Part shown: in pieces, positions 17,281 through 25,329 of the stretch
Position numbering within the stretch: the first letter of the stretch is position 1
Layout: every line of letters begins with the position of its first letter
Source: Iphinoe sp. HA4291-MV1
GTDB taxonomy: Bacteria; Cyanobacteriota; Cyanobacteriia; Cyanobacteriales; Nostocaceae
NCBI GenBank assembly: GCA_019359415.1
Contig: JAHHHH010000042.1
Span: 1-60,057 of the forward strand
Direction of reading: 5' to 3'
DNA length: 60,057 bases
Program-made: the position numbers and the translations under genes
The notes under the pieces: model-generated
The model's database searches: none
What the model was told of the DNA's origin: nothing
The model's input: only the letters and a program-made list of their open reading frames with translations

Positions 17281-19707
17281 CTACTGGAAGACTGTTTGAG
17301 GTGCGATCGCCTCAATTATCGATAACGGTACTTCAGCAAAATACTGTTGCTGAAATTGTTCTTCTCGAACAGCGGCTAAAAATTTTTCCACAGCAGCCTC
17401 TGCTAGGGTTGATTCAATGGTAGATTGTTGACTAAAAACCAACATACGGTCTTGGCGTGAGATGTTGAAACCCAAATATTTTAAACCTCTTAACCCTAAA
17501 AGTAAGGCTTGGTCACTGATACCCAGCTTTTCCAATAACTGGATACGGGTGACAGGTTGATTTGTGCGACTGAGATATTTGGCAATTCCCACAAGAGTGA
17601 GCCAGATTTGCTCAGGTGGTTTGTGTTCAGGTTTTGACCAAGCCAGCGCTAGGGGTTGTTGGTTGTGAAGCGATCGCCTAAACCAAGCACGTAAATCGTC
17701 CCAACTGGTTGGACAATCTTTGAGGAGGAGGGGGGAAGTTGGGAGTTGGGAGTCGGGAGTCGGGAGATTACGCCAGTCTATAATGAGTGTTTGAAGTGAG
17801 GAGGCTAGTGCTGAGTTCATCCGGGAACGTACAGCTACAAGTCGGATTTCGTAGCGTTTTTTGAAGGTGTTGTAGTCTAGTTCAGCTATACAATCACACC
17901 TTCCTAGAGGTAATTCATCTTTATAGTGTCCCCACCACACACCAGGAAAAGGACTTCTTGTTGAATCATTCCGAATATCAAACTCCGCTTTTATATACTG
18001 TACCTTTTTCCCCTGCCAATCTTGCTGATTACGATGCCAAGCATTTTCAAACCAGCAGTTTTGAATCAAAAGTTTCGGAACTGGGTTCCCCATTCCACAA
18101 GGTTCTAGCAGCTTCAGTTCCAAAAATAATTCTTTCCCTAAGTCTGCCACTGTGACAGCCAAGTCAGCTTGCACGGTTGGTGTTAGGATTGCTCCTCCCA
18201 AAGATTGACGCAACCTCTGGTTAATCGCTTGTGTAAATAAAGGTATGTTCTCTACTGGAAGACTTAACCCAGCTGCATAAGGATGTCCACCAAATCGATG
18301 CAACAAATGTGCTTGGTCTTTTACTAATTGGTATAAATCAATTGAGTTGACTGAACGAGCAGAACCCCGCGCCAGAGGGGATGAGGGGGATGAGGGGGAT
18401 GAAGGAGATGGGGGGATCGAAGAAAGTTCTTCTCCTTGTCCCATTGCCCATTGCCCATTGCCCATTGCCCATTGCCCATTGTCCACTCCCATCTCACCCA
18501 CTCCCTCCGTACTCAACAAAATTGTCGGGCGTCCTGTCTCCTGTGCAACTTGTCCTGCGACTAACCCCAAAACGCCGATCGCCCATTGAGAGTCTTCCAA
18601 GACAATGACGCTGGTGGTTGATAAGTCCATTTTGGAGAGCTTTTGCGTAACTTGCCCAGCAACATCTTTCTGTAAAGATTTGCGGCGGGTGTTCGCTAAT
18701 TCTGTGATTTCTGCGAGTTCATTGACACGCTTTTGGTCGCCACTTGTCAGTAATTCTACACAAAAAGATGCATCACCTTGAATGCGACTGACAGCATTAA
18801 TTCGTGGACCCAAACCAAAGGAAATATCTGTGGGGCGATCGCCACTTTTCTGGCATAATTCCAATAGTCGCCCAACCCCTGGACGCCGCCTCAACTCTGG
18901 TGTTTTCTTAAAATCCTCTTGCAGTCGCCCAATTCCCAACTGTGCTAAGTAGCGACAATCTCCACTTAACTGCACCAAATCAGCAATGAGTCCAACCGCG
19001 ACTAAATCCAATAAATCCTCTAGCGGTTGTTGCGGGATATTTGGTAGGGTTTGATAAAAAGCTTCCACCAACTTGTAAGCCACCGCCACTCCAGAAAGAT
19101 GAAATAGCTGATGTGTTTCGCTCAAATAGCGAGGGTTAATAATTGCTGTTACAGGGGGACGTTCTGGAGGTAAGGTATGATGGTCTGTGACTATAACATC
19201 TACACCTAACTGCTTGGCATAAGTAATTTCACTAATGTTTGCACTGCCAGTATCGCAAGTCACAATTAACTTAAAGCCTTGTTTGACAAGCTTATCAATT
19301 CCTTGGCAGTTCAATCCATGAGATTCCGTTAAACGATTAGGAATGTAGTAAATAAGCTGCGTATTTTGAGCGAAAAATTGTCCCAAACCATCCCACAGTA
19401 CAGCAGTAGACGTGATCCCGTCAGCATCAAAATCTCCCCAAATAGCAATTTTTTCCTCAGCATCTCGTGCTTGTCGCAACCGTTCCACCGCCTGATGCAT
19501 TTCTTGCCCAAACTCAAATGGATTTGCGGGTTGATAAGCTTGCGGATTGACAAAAGCTGCTAATTGTGTATTCTCTCGTATTCCTCGTTGCCATAACAAC
19601 TGCGCGGCAATTTGTCCATCCGATGCAGGAGCATATTGCTTCACAGCTTGGATAAACCATTCTGGAGGTTCTTCAGTTGTCGCAAGAATCCACTGTTGTT
19701 CTGGCAT
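17281..19707 (-). CDS. recJ: Single-stranded-DNA-specific exonuclease RecJ (copy 1) containing an in-frame heptamer repeat
   Basis: 808 residues from ATG 19707. RecJ degrades single-stranded DNA 5' to 3' in recombination and mismatch repair. DHH-domain motifs: WGDFDADGITST, TCDTGSAN, VDVIVTDHHTLPP and FGLGPRINAVSR; DHHA1: HRFGGHPYAAGLSL; an OB-like region follows and the C-terminal ~180 residues are a cyanobacterial extension. Between GRPTILLS and LARGSARSVN, about residues 403-446, sits a translated repeat: 7-residue units such as QWAMGNG, then SSPSSPSSP. Known RecJ proteins run directly across this point. The block is encoded by six exact CCCATTG copies (42 bp), so the frame is kept. Gain or loss of one copy would break the gene. 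Confidence 0.93.
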   Translation of the reverse strand: MPEQQWILATTEEPPEWFIQAVKQYAPASDGQIAAQLLWQRGIRENTQLAAFVNPQAYQPANPFEFGQEMHQAVERLRQARDAEEKIAIWGDFDADGITSTAVLWDGLGQFFAQNTQLIYYIPNRLTESHGLNCQGIDKLVKQGFKLIVTCDTGSANISEITYAKQLGVDVIVTDHHTLPPERPPVTAIINPRYLSETHQLFHLSGVAVAYKLVEAFYQTLPNIPQQPLEDLLDLVAVGLIADLVQLSGDCRYLAQLGIGRLQEDFKKTPELRRRPGVGRLLELCQKSGDRPTDISFGLGPRINAVSRIQGDASFCVELLTSGDQKRVNELAEITELANTRRKSLQKDVAGQVTQKLSKMDLSTTSVIVLEDSQWAIGVLGLVAGQVAQETGRPTILLSTEGVGEMGVDNGQWAMGNGQWAMGQGEELSSIPPSPSSPSSPSSPLARGSARSVNSIDLYQLVKDQAHLLHRFGGHPYAAGLSLPVENIPLFTQAINQRLRQSLGGAILTPTVQADLAVTVADLGKELFLELKLLEPCGMGNPVPKLLIQNCWFENAWHRNQQDWQGKKVQYIKAEFDIRNDSTRSPFPGVWWGHYKDELPLGRCDCIAELDYNTFKKRYEIRLVAVRSRMNSALASSLQTLIIDWRNLPTPDSQLPTSPLLLKDCPTSWDDLRAWFRRSLHNQQPLALAWSKPEHKPPEQIWLTLVGIAKYLSRTNQPVTRIQLLEKLGISDQALLLGLRGLKYLGFNISRQDRMLVFSQQSTIESTLAEAAVEKFLAAVREEQFQQQYFAEVPLSIIEAIAPQTVFQ
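18365..18481. repeat. Heptanucleotide (CCCATTG x6) plus GATGAGGGG repeats inside recJ copy 1
   Basis: Six contiguous CCCATTG units at 18440-18481, preceded at about 18379-18418 by 9-base GATGAGGGG-type repeats. Both belong to repeat types that elsewhere in this window lie between genes. On the coding strand they give low-complexity Gly/Met/Trp and Ser/Pro segments in the DHHA1 region. Confidence 0.95.
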
Positions 19708-19744
19708 ATCACAGATAATACCATTTCAGGAAATATCTGATACA

Positions 19745-19890
19745 AATGGGCAATGGGCAAAATAATTCAAAATTCGCTCATTCAAAATTCAAAATTAAGA
19801 ATCTAATTCCCAATGCCCAATTCCCATCTGTATCAAAATTTATTAAGCAACTGATGACTGATAACTGATGACTGATAACTGATAACTGTT
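19745..19890. repeat. Intergenic heptamer repeats between recJ and the acetyltransferase gene
   Basis: Contains AATGGGCAATGGGC (19745-19758), short ATTCAAA repeats (19767-19800) and an array of GACTGATAACTGAT-type heptamers (19853-19888). No gene in the 19708-19888 gap. Confidence 0.8.
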
Positions 19891-20527
19891 AAACTGCTGC
19901 TTCCTCCTCCGAAATTTGAGGTTCGCTCACCAAAGTATTCAACACGACTTCACTAGCAACCCCATCCGACTTACGAGGGCGTATAGTAGGACGAGAACGT
20001 CTGTAACCTGCCCTTTCAGCTTTTTGGTGTTCGTATTCAATCAGTCTGCCATAGTATTCGTGCTTGCTTAAGTTCATCGATAAGAAAACATGCTGACGGA
20101 CATTCCCAAAACCTTTACGAGTAAAAAACTTCACAGCGGCGGTATTTGCTGGATCTGTGTCTACCAGCATAAACCGCGTCCCATCTTCAATCATACGTGC
20201 AATGACCCTATCAACCAGCTTGTCTCCCACGCCACAACGCTGAAATTTAGGACTGACTCCTAACCATAGAATGTATCCGTAAGTCCAGCTTGCTTTGATA
20301 ATAATTGTTCCTAAAATGAATCCTGCTAGTTCTTCATCCACTTCCGCAACAAGACAATATTCTGGATCAGTGTTGTAAAGTCCTATCACCTCCCACTCAT
20401 CCCAGCAACGATATAAATAGGGATATAAATCGCTGGTAAATAACTCTTCACCTAAGTGATAAACGGGGGCTATGTCATCTATTCCTAATTCGCGGACATA
20501 TACCGCTTCAATTTTATCAAAATGCAT
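19889..20527 (-). CDS. GNAT-family N-acetyltransferase
   Basis: 212 residues. A GNAT fold is visible: an N-terminal RELGIDDIAPVYHLGEELF, beta-4 YILWLGVSPKFQRCGVGDKL (the acetyl-CoA pyrophosphate-binding Q-x-x-G-x-G/A loop is QRCGVGD) and TDPANTAAVKFFTRKGF near the end. The last ~50 residues are basic and variable. Substrate unknown; it resembles RimI-like acetyltransferases. It lies 29 bases downstream of the RecB-like nuclease gene on the same strand, probably one transcript. Confidence 0.88.
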   Translation of the reverse strand: MHFDKIEAVYVRELGIDDIAPVYHLGEELFTSDLYPYLYRCWDEWEVIGLYNTDPEYCLVAEVDEELAGFILGTIIIKASWTYGYILWLGVSPKFQRCGVGDKLVDRVIARMIEDGTRFMLVDTDPANTAAVKFFTRKGFGNVRQHVFLSMNLSKHEYYGRLIEYEHQKAERAGYRRSRPTIRPRKSDGVASEVVLNTLVSEPQISEEEAAV

Positions 20528-20556
20528 AAAATAATAATCAAGAAGTTATCTGCAAT

Positions 20557-21408
20557 TTACAGAGTGACTTCTTGAATACTAGCTATATTCAGTAGATTCG
20601 TGTCTACTATTGTAGGAGATTTTGCTTCAAGCATCTGCTCAGAAGTGGCGAGTGAGTGAATGTCTTCGGTACGGCTTTGTCTATTGCACCGCTTTGTATA
20701 CTGACAGTAATCGCAGGCTTTGCTACCTTCTGGTTCTTGTGGAAATGGTTCTTTGTGGTAGTAACGTTCTATCCAATATGTTAACCGAGTTAAAATTTGA
20801 TTAAGTTTTTTTACTGTTTTTTGGTGTTGGATGTTGCTGTAGCTAAATTTAACACTTTGCGGCTTACCTTCAGATTGGACAAACCAGTAAGTCATAGAAA
20901 TATTTTCTGGCAAATAATCGCTAGTTTCAGCTAAGACATACAGGTAAAGACGTGTTTGCCAGTTTTGTTCCAACTTGCGTTTATTAAGCGGTTTGGGATA
21001 AGTTTTCCAGTCAAGAATTTGTGCTTGCTGGTTATCTGCAATCAATAAATCATAGATAACCGTGAACAAATAGTCTTGAACTTGCAGAGTACGGTAGTGT
21101 TCGCTTTCACGAAAAGTTTGATTATTGGAAACAGAGTTTAAAATTTCTGGTGCTGCATTCGCAAAGCTTGACATCCAGCGTTGCAGTTGGGCATCCTCTT
21201 GTAGGAAAGTATCAATGGGTAAACCCATTTCTCGTTGCTGCATCAGCAGGTGAAAGCGGCTTCCTAAAGTTTGCCGTTCCTCATGTTCTGGATTTGAAGG
21301 AGAATGGAGTTGTTCTAGGTAGGTATGTTGAAATTGACGAGGACAACGTTCTAGTAGGTTCAGTTGTCCTTGGGAAAGTCGCAATAATTGAGTTTGAGTT
21401 GATTGCAT
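20557..21408 (-). CDS. PD-(D/E)XK (RecB/Cas4-like) nuclease
   Basis: 283 residues. Motifs of the RecB nuclease superfamily: LSQGQLNLLERCPRQF at the N-terminus, catalytic ILDWKTY (D-x-K) near the middle, and QTRLYLYVLAE (QxxxY). One cysteine in the first motif (CPRQF) and three in ACDYCQYTKRC near the C-terminus match the 4Fe-4S cluster layout of AddB/Cas4-type nucleases. No CRISPR array or cas genes are in the window, so a general DNA-repair or processing role is likelier than adaptation. Starts at ATG 21408. Confidence 0.88.
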   Translation of the reverse strand: MQSTQTQLLRLSQGQLNLLERCPRQFQHTYLEQLHSPSNPEHEERQTLGSRFHLLMQQREMGLPIDTFLQEDAQLQRWMSSFANAAPEILNSVSNNQTFRESEHYRTLQVQDYLFTVIYDLLIADNQQAQILDWKTYPKPLNKRKLEQNWQTRLYLYVLAETSDYLPENISMTYWFVQSEGKPQSVKFSYSNIQHQKTVKKLNQILTRLTYWIERYYHKEPFPQEPEGSKACDYCQYTKRCNRQSRTEDIHSLATSEQMLEAKSPTIVDTNLLNIASIQEVTL

Positions 21409-21512
21409 ACTTCTATTTTAGAGCTACAAGTCAAAACTTTTGAGGTTTTAGGAGCGATCGCACTTTGTTTGTTAGGGAGTGCGATCGCTCAACAAAGTTG
21501 AGTTCTTAATCG

Positions 21513-21698
21513 CTACCAATCGCTCTTTTCATAGTAATACTCTTCGACCCATTGTGAGCCGTCTGCAAGACCGCGACGGTAGTAAAGAAAGATGCTCAAC
21601 AGCCAGTGCTGAAGTGGAGGAAGATGCTTGTGCAAACCATTCCGCCATCCCACACTATAGAGCTTGTAGCCGATGTATCCCATCCGTTCAATATACAT
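21513..21698 (-). CDS. Possible small Trp/Tyr-rich protein, 61 residues
   Basis: Reads MYIERMGYIGYKLYSVGWRN and continues with QHWLLSIFLYYRRGLADG, ending EKSDW. The composition looks protein-like (an amphipathic helix rich in aromatics) and no other gene occupies this strand. I do not recognise a family. It overlaps one copy of a ~100-bp direct repeat at its 5' end, so it could be a decayed gene. Confidence 0.35.
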   Translation of the reverse strand: MYIERMGYIGYKLYSVGWRNGLHKHLPPLQHWLLSIFLYYRRGLADGSQWVEEYYYEKSDW

Positions 21699-21984
21699 TC
21701 CAAACCTTCATTTACTTACTAAAGAATCTTTGGACAGATGAGCGATCGCTGCTCGGTGACTGCTTAAGGCTGGCTCACCAACACTTTGCTGCTCCTGATG
21801 CCCAATGAGTGACAACAGAAGAATCTGTCCGCACTCTCGCTACTACTCTTTACTTAGGAGTGAAACGCAAGTCCATATGCATTCCAAACCTCCATTTCCT
21901 TACTGAAGAATCTTTGGACAGATGAGCGATCGCTGCTGAGCTGCTTGGTGACTGCTTAAGGCTGGCTCACCAACACTTTGCTGC
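21696..21984. repeat. Pair of ~100-bp imperfect direct repeats
   Basis: Copy 1 is 21696-21792 and copy 2 is 21880-21984. Shared blocks include CATTCCAAACC, GAATCTTTGGACAGATGAGC, GATCGCTGCT, GTGACTGCTTAAGGCTGGCT and CACCAACACTTTGCTGC. Copy 2 has an 8-base duplication (CTGAGCTG). The 717-base gap between the RecB-like gene and the kinase gene otherwise shows only the small frame above. Confidence 0.9.
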
Positions 21985-22125
21985 CTTTCATTTGCTTTCA
22001 ACCACGGTTGAAAATATTTCCAATTCCCTAACTATCCTTGTGTTTCATGCAATTTAAAAGCGCATTAGCTTAGTTCTGGGAAGATGGAAGATGTAGTAGT
22101 CATGAGAGCCTCTGGCTTCTCGCTA

Positions 22126-23601
22126 TCATTTTCTAAAATATCTGCGATTGTAACGGTTTTGATATTCTACAATATATTCCACATTCCGCTGCTCTGTAGC
22201 TGAGAGCAAGTTGCGCTTATCAAATTCCATTGGTGAATAAATTGGACGATACCACGACTGTTTATCAAAGTACTGTTGTAAGCCAGGAGTGTCAAAACGA
22301 CGACCATGACGTGCGAAAATTGAATTTCGCATAATATCTAGCTCATAACCGTCTTTAGCATTCAAATCTGCATCTGTTACAAGTCTTTGGGAAAGCCAAG
22401 AATAAAAAGAACTGGGAAGATTAGTACTATTTGTATCTAGTTGTGCAGGCGTTGACACGTTTTGAGGTTGAAGATTTGTGTTTCCAGATGCGGAAGGGGA
22501 CAAGGTACCTAGATTTTCTGATGGCGAAGTTCCTTCAGGGACTGATGAAGCTGTTTGTTTTGCTACTGGCTGTTCTAAAGACGGTTGAGAAGATTTTGTT
22601 AACACAAGACCAAGAATTACAGATGCACCGATTAACCCACCTGCAATAATACTTCCTATAAGGATACCATTGTAACTATGAGCGCCAGCTGTAGATGGTG
22701 TAGATCTGACACTCTCACGAGATGATGCAGATACTGCAGGCGGTTGAATAGAAGGCGGTTGTGTTGGTAAAATCGTATTTGCTATTCCCTGCAAAGCTTC
22801 CAGCATTTCTCTAGCACTGGCAAACCTATCTCGTGGATGGTAAGCAATTGCTTTATCAATAATAAATGTCATCGTTGGGCTAATATTCAAGGCATGAGAG
22901 TGCCAAACAATTTCTCCAGAGTGTGTATCTGTTTCCAGTTCTTGCGGTTGTTTCCCTGTCAGTAGATAAATAACTGTGATTCCCAAACTATATAAATCAC
23001 TAACATAAACTGGTCTACCCATTGCTTGCTCGCTAGGCATATATCCTGGTGTTCCAATGATAATTGAGCTTGCAAGACTCCCTTGAGAATTTATCACCGT
23101 ACCCATTGTCTCCCGTACGGCACCAAAATCAATCAGTACTGGCTTTCCATCTGATGAGCGCAAAATAATATTATCTGGCTTAATATCACGGTGGACAATA
23201 TGCTTTGAATGTACGTATTCCAGTACAGGTAATAAATTTACCAATAGTTCGCGGATGGCACTTTCACTAAAGACTAGCTGCTGTTTGACTTTAGCTGTCA
23301 GCGTATCGCCTTCAATATACTCCTGGACTAAGTAGAATAGCCCATTTAACTGAAAATAAGCATATAAAGCTGGTATTTTGTCACTGTTTCCGCCTAATTC
23401 TTCTAAAATTGCTGCTTCCCGCTGAAACCTCTCTTGAACAAGTTGATAAATCTGAAGGTTATTGTGAATGGGTTTGAGTTGCTTAATGACACAACGACGG
23501 AGTGAAGGCATTTGGGTATCTTCTGCTAAGAAAGTCTCACCAAATCCACCGCTTCCCAAAGTGCGAAGAATTCGATAGCGGTTGTTCAGCAGCATTTGCA
23601 T
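22126..23601 (-). CDS. Ser/Thr protein kinase with transmembrane helix and YARHG domain
   Basis: 491 residues. Eukaryotic-type kinase domain (about 7-275): LGSGGFGETFLAED, catalytic loop HRDIKPDNIIL, LIDFGAV and a GTPGYMPSEQ activation segment. A Pro/Ser-rich linker and one transmembrane helix follow (GILIGSIIAGGLIGASVILGL), then an extracytoplasmic tail ending in a YARHG domain (DIMRNSIFARHGRRF, YFDKQSWYRP). YARHG domains are thought to act in the periplasm. All catalytic residues are present (Lys in VIKQLKP). It may be a counterpart of the PP2C phosphatase at 5498-7816, but that is inference. Confidence 0.94.
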   Translation of the reverse strand: MQMLLNNRYRILRTLGSGGFGETFLAEDTQMPSLRRCVIKQLKPIHNNLQIYQLVQERFQREAAILEELGGNSDKIPALYAYFQLNGLFYLVQEYIEGDTLTAKVKQQLVFSESAIRELLVNLLPVLEYVHSKHIVHRDIKPDNIILRSSDGKPVLIDFGAVRETMGTVINSQGSLASSIIIGTPGYMPSEQAMGRPVYVSDLYSLGITVIYLLTGKQPQELETDTHSGEIVWHSHALNISPTMTFIIDKAIAYHPRDRFASAREMLEALQGIANTILPTQPPSIQPPAVSASSRESVRSTPSTAGAHSYNGILIGSIIAGGLIGASVILGLVLTKSSQPSLEQPVAKQTASSVPEGTSPSENLGTLSPSASGNTNLQPQNVSTPAQLDTNSTNLPSSFYSWLSQRLVTDADLNAKDGYELDIMRNSIFARHGRRFDTPGLQQYFDKQSWYRPIYSPMEFDKRNLLSATEQRNVEYIVEYQNRYNRRYFRK

Positions 23602-23773
23602 ATTTAGCGTCGTCAGGAGAAATATACTCGACAGACATTGTACTCTTTTCTCCTGTTGCCGAAATATATAGCAGTCCTATAATTTTTCACTCTCGTCCAA
23701 ACTTTAGTTCAGAACATGGTTCTAGTATCATTAATATTAGAAACGTTTCGTAAATAAGTTTAAAAGTACCACT

Positions 23774-23863
23774 ATGGAAATTTTGACACTCGGTTGGGTT
23801 TCTTTACTTGTTGTTTTCACCTGGTCAATTGCAATGGTAGTTTGGGGTCGCAACGGACTCTAA
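23774..23863 (+). CDS. petN: Cytochrome b6-f complex subunit VIII (PetN)
   Basis: A 29-residue single-helix membrane protein: it begins [17 protein letters not shown] and ends in VVWGRNGL, the near-invariant PetN sequence. PetN is needed for assembly and stability of the cytochrome b6-f complex in the thylakoid membrane. The next gene starts 7 bases after its stop, so the two are probably co-transcribed. Confidence 0.97.
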   Translation: MEILTLGWVSLLVVFTWSIAMVVWGRNGL

Positions 23864-23870
23864 GAGAATC

Positions 23871-24053
23871 GTGGAAAGTCCATTTCTGAATATTTTGGCT
23901 TTAGTTGCTTTGGTGCTGCTTGTCGCAGTTACCGGAGGCATTGGTTATTTGACACTAGCAGATTGGCGCGATCGCCGTCTGCGAGACGAAGAAAAACGCG
24001 AAACGCGACGCACCACTCCTAGCAACACTCCTAAGCCTAAGAAGAAAAAATAA
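23871..24053 (+). CDS. Small single-pass membrane protein downstream of petN
   Basis: 60 residues from GTG 23871. One N-terminal helix (FLNILALVALVLLVAVTGGI) is followed by a highly charged basic tail (DWRDRRLRDEEKRETRR, ending in a KPKKKK run). The orientation is probably tail-in. The 7-base gap from petN suggests shared expression. Function unknown; a conserved cyanobacterial small membrane protein is the best description. Confidence 0.75.
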   Translation: MESPFLNILALVALVLLVAVTGGIGYLTLADWRDRRLRDEEKRETRRTTPSNTPKPKKKK

Positions 24054-24201
24054 TTTTCTTTTAAATTTCGCAACAGAGGCGCAGAGGGTTTTTTGGCGAC
24101 GTCAGTCGCCTCTGTCGGGAAACCCTCCTGCAGTGCTGGCTCGTCTTTGCGTAAAATATCATTTTGCCATTTCGTCGCGTAGACAACTGAGGTTGTTTTC
24201 C

Positions 24202-24283
24202 ACTTGCTTGGTGTTCTTCTCCCTGTACTTTGCGTTGGATATGCAAAGCTTGATTGTATAAAGATTCGGCTTTGCTCGTACCT
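24202..24283 (-). pseudogene. Short TPR-repeat remnant
   Basis: On the minus strand one frame reads SKAESLYNQALHIQRKVQGE then EHQ, matching one kinesin-light-chain-type tetratricopeptide repeat (pattern AEPLYxQAL.I...LGEEHP). Nothing in frame on either side continues the protein. The rest of the 24054-24340 gap holds an interspersed GC-rich repeat (about 24100-24140). Confidence 0.45.
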
Positions 24284-24340
24284 TTTCTGTGTAACCTTTA
24301 GGGTGACGGCTACGTTAATCGAGAAGTATTGTCCTATCTT

Positions 24341-25270
24341 CTAACTCATTTTCAATCGCGTCATTTCAAACAACTGCTGAGCATTCCTTCCTAGAAAAGC
24401 ATCAAACAACACTTGCTGACCAGGTTCCACTTCTACCATATAACGTTGAGCAATTTCATAATAGGCGTAAGTCCAAGGAACTTGAATTTCTACATCTGTA
24501 GTATCTTCTAAGACTGTAACAACTTCCGTAACTGCTTGAGTTGCCGTTTGCCGCAAACCACAAGCAATATCCCCCTCAATCTCAGCTTTCATTGGCACAC
24601 CCAAGTTAGCTAAACCACGAGATGTCGTCTCAATATCCGGGTATTCTGGGGTGTTTTGTTGGTTAACGTATCCTGTAAAGTGGTTAACTGCGTAACCATG
24701 CAGTAGTACCCAAGCACCATATTGAGTGACTGTGTTCACTTCTTCTAATAACGAACGCCGAGGGGGTTGCCAAGGGCACGTAAAGATTCTATGGAGTTCC
24801 TTAGCAAGGCGTTCAGTGTCTTGATTAAATGTATCGAAGATAGCTGAAAAAATCAGTAAATTTACACCTGAAACTGTTTGATGGATGAGTTGGGCAATCT
24901 TCTTTGGTAATTCATCCACAATCAACTCACTGATAAACAACTTGGGCAAGCCAAACTCTTCTTGCTGAGGATGGCGATAGTGACGGGCGTAAAGATGGGT
25001 TTCTGGAAAAAAATACTCCCCAACCGCCTCGTAACCCAAAGCTTCAGCAAGCTGTCCTAGATAGCCAATACCCAAATTAACCTTACCCTGTGGACTGTCC
25101 ACCACCATCCGTAAAGACCGAAAAGCAATGTGATCATTAGCAACAGTCCCGCCCGCATGAGTGATCATTTGCGCGTAGGTGCGGGCATAACTTACCCGGA
25201 TGCTGTAATCTTGCCAAAGTAATTCCCAAAGATGACGAGCAATTTCGGGGTTCATGGTGTTTGGTGGCAA
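24341..25270 (-). CDS. DUF1338 protein, 2-oxoadipate dioxygenase/decarboxylase family
   Basis: 309 residues. The family (HglS/YdcJ-like) converts 2-oxoadipate to D-2-hydroxyglutarate with Fe(II) and O2 in lysine catabolism. Seen: an N-terminal metal-site region ITHAGGTVANDHIAFRSL (two candidate His), LGIGYLGQLAEALGY, HLYARHYRHP and HGYAVNHFTGY. The last gene of a probable three-gene unit after an aldehyde dehydrogenase and an aminotransferase on the same strand (59-base gap), which supports a lysine/aminoadipate pathway. The substrate is inferred from family and context. Confidence 0.85.
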   Translation of the reverse strand: MPPNTMNPEIARHLWELLWQDYSIRVSYARTYAQMITHAGGTVANDHIAFRSLRMVVDSPQGKVNLGIGYLGQLAEALGYEAVGEYFFPETHLYARHYRHPQQEEFGLPKLFISELIVDELPKKIAQLIHQTVSGVNLLIFSAIFDTFNQDTERLAKELHRIFTCPWQPPRRSLLEEVNTVTQYGAWVLLHGYAVNHFTGYVNQQNTPEYPDIETTSRGLANLGVPMKAEIEGDIACGLRQTATQAVTEVVTVLEDTTDVEIQVPWTYAYYEIAQRYMVEVEPGQQVLFDAFLGRNAQQLFEMTRLKMS

Positions 25271-25329
25271 TGCATATTAGCTTTATGATAACCTCAGGCA
25301 AAGATGGACAACGGATTTTGTCCGTTAAA

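Noticed and set aside
20557-21408. Cas4 as part of a CRISPR adaptation module
   Set aside because: The four-cysteine PD-(D/E)XK layout fits, but no cas1, cas2 or array is nearby; a general RecB-like nuclease is more likely.
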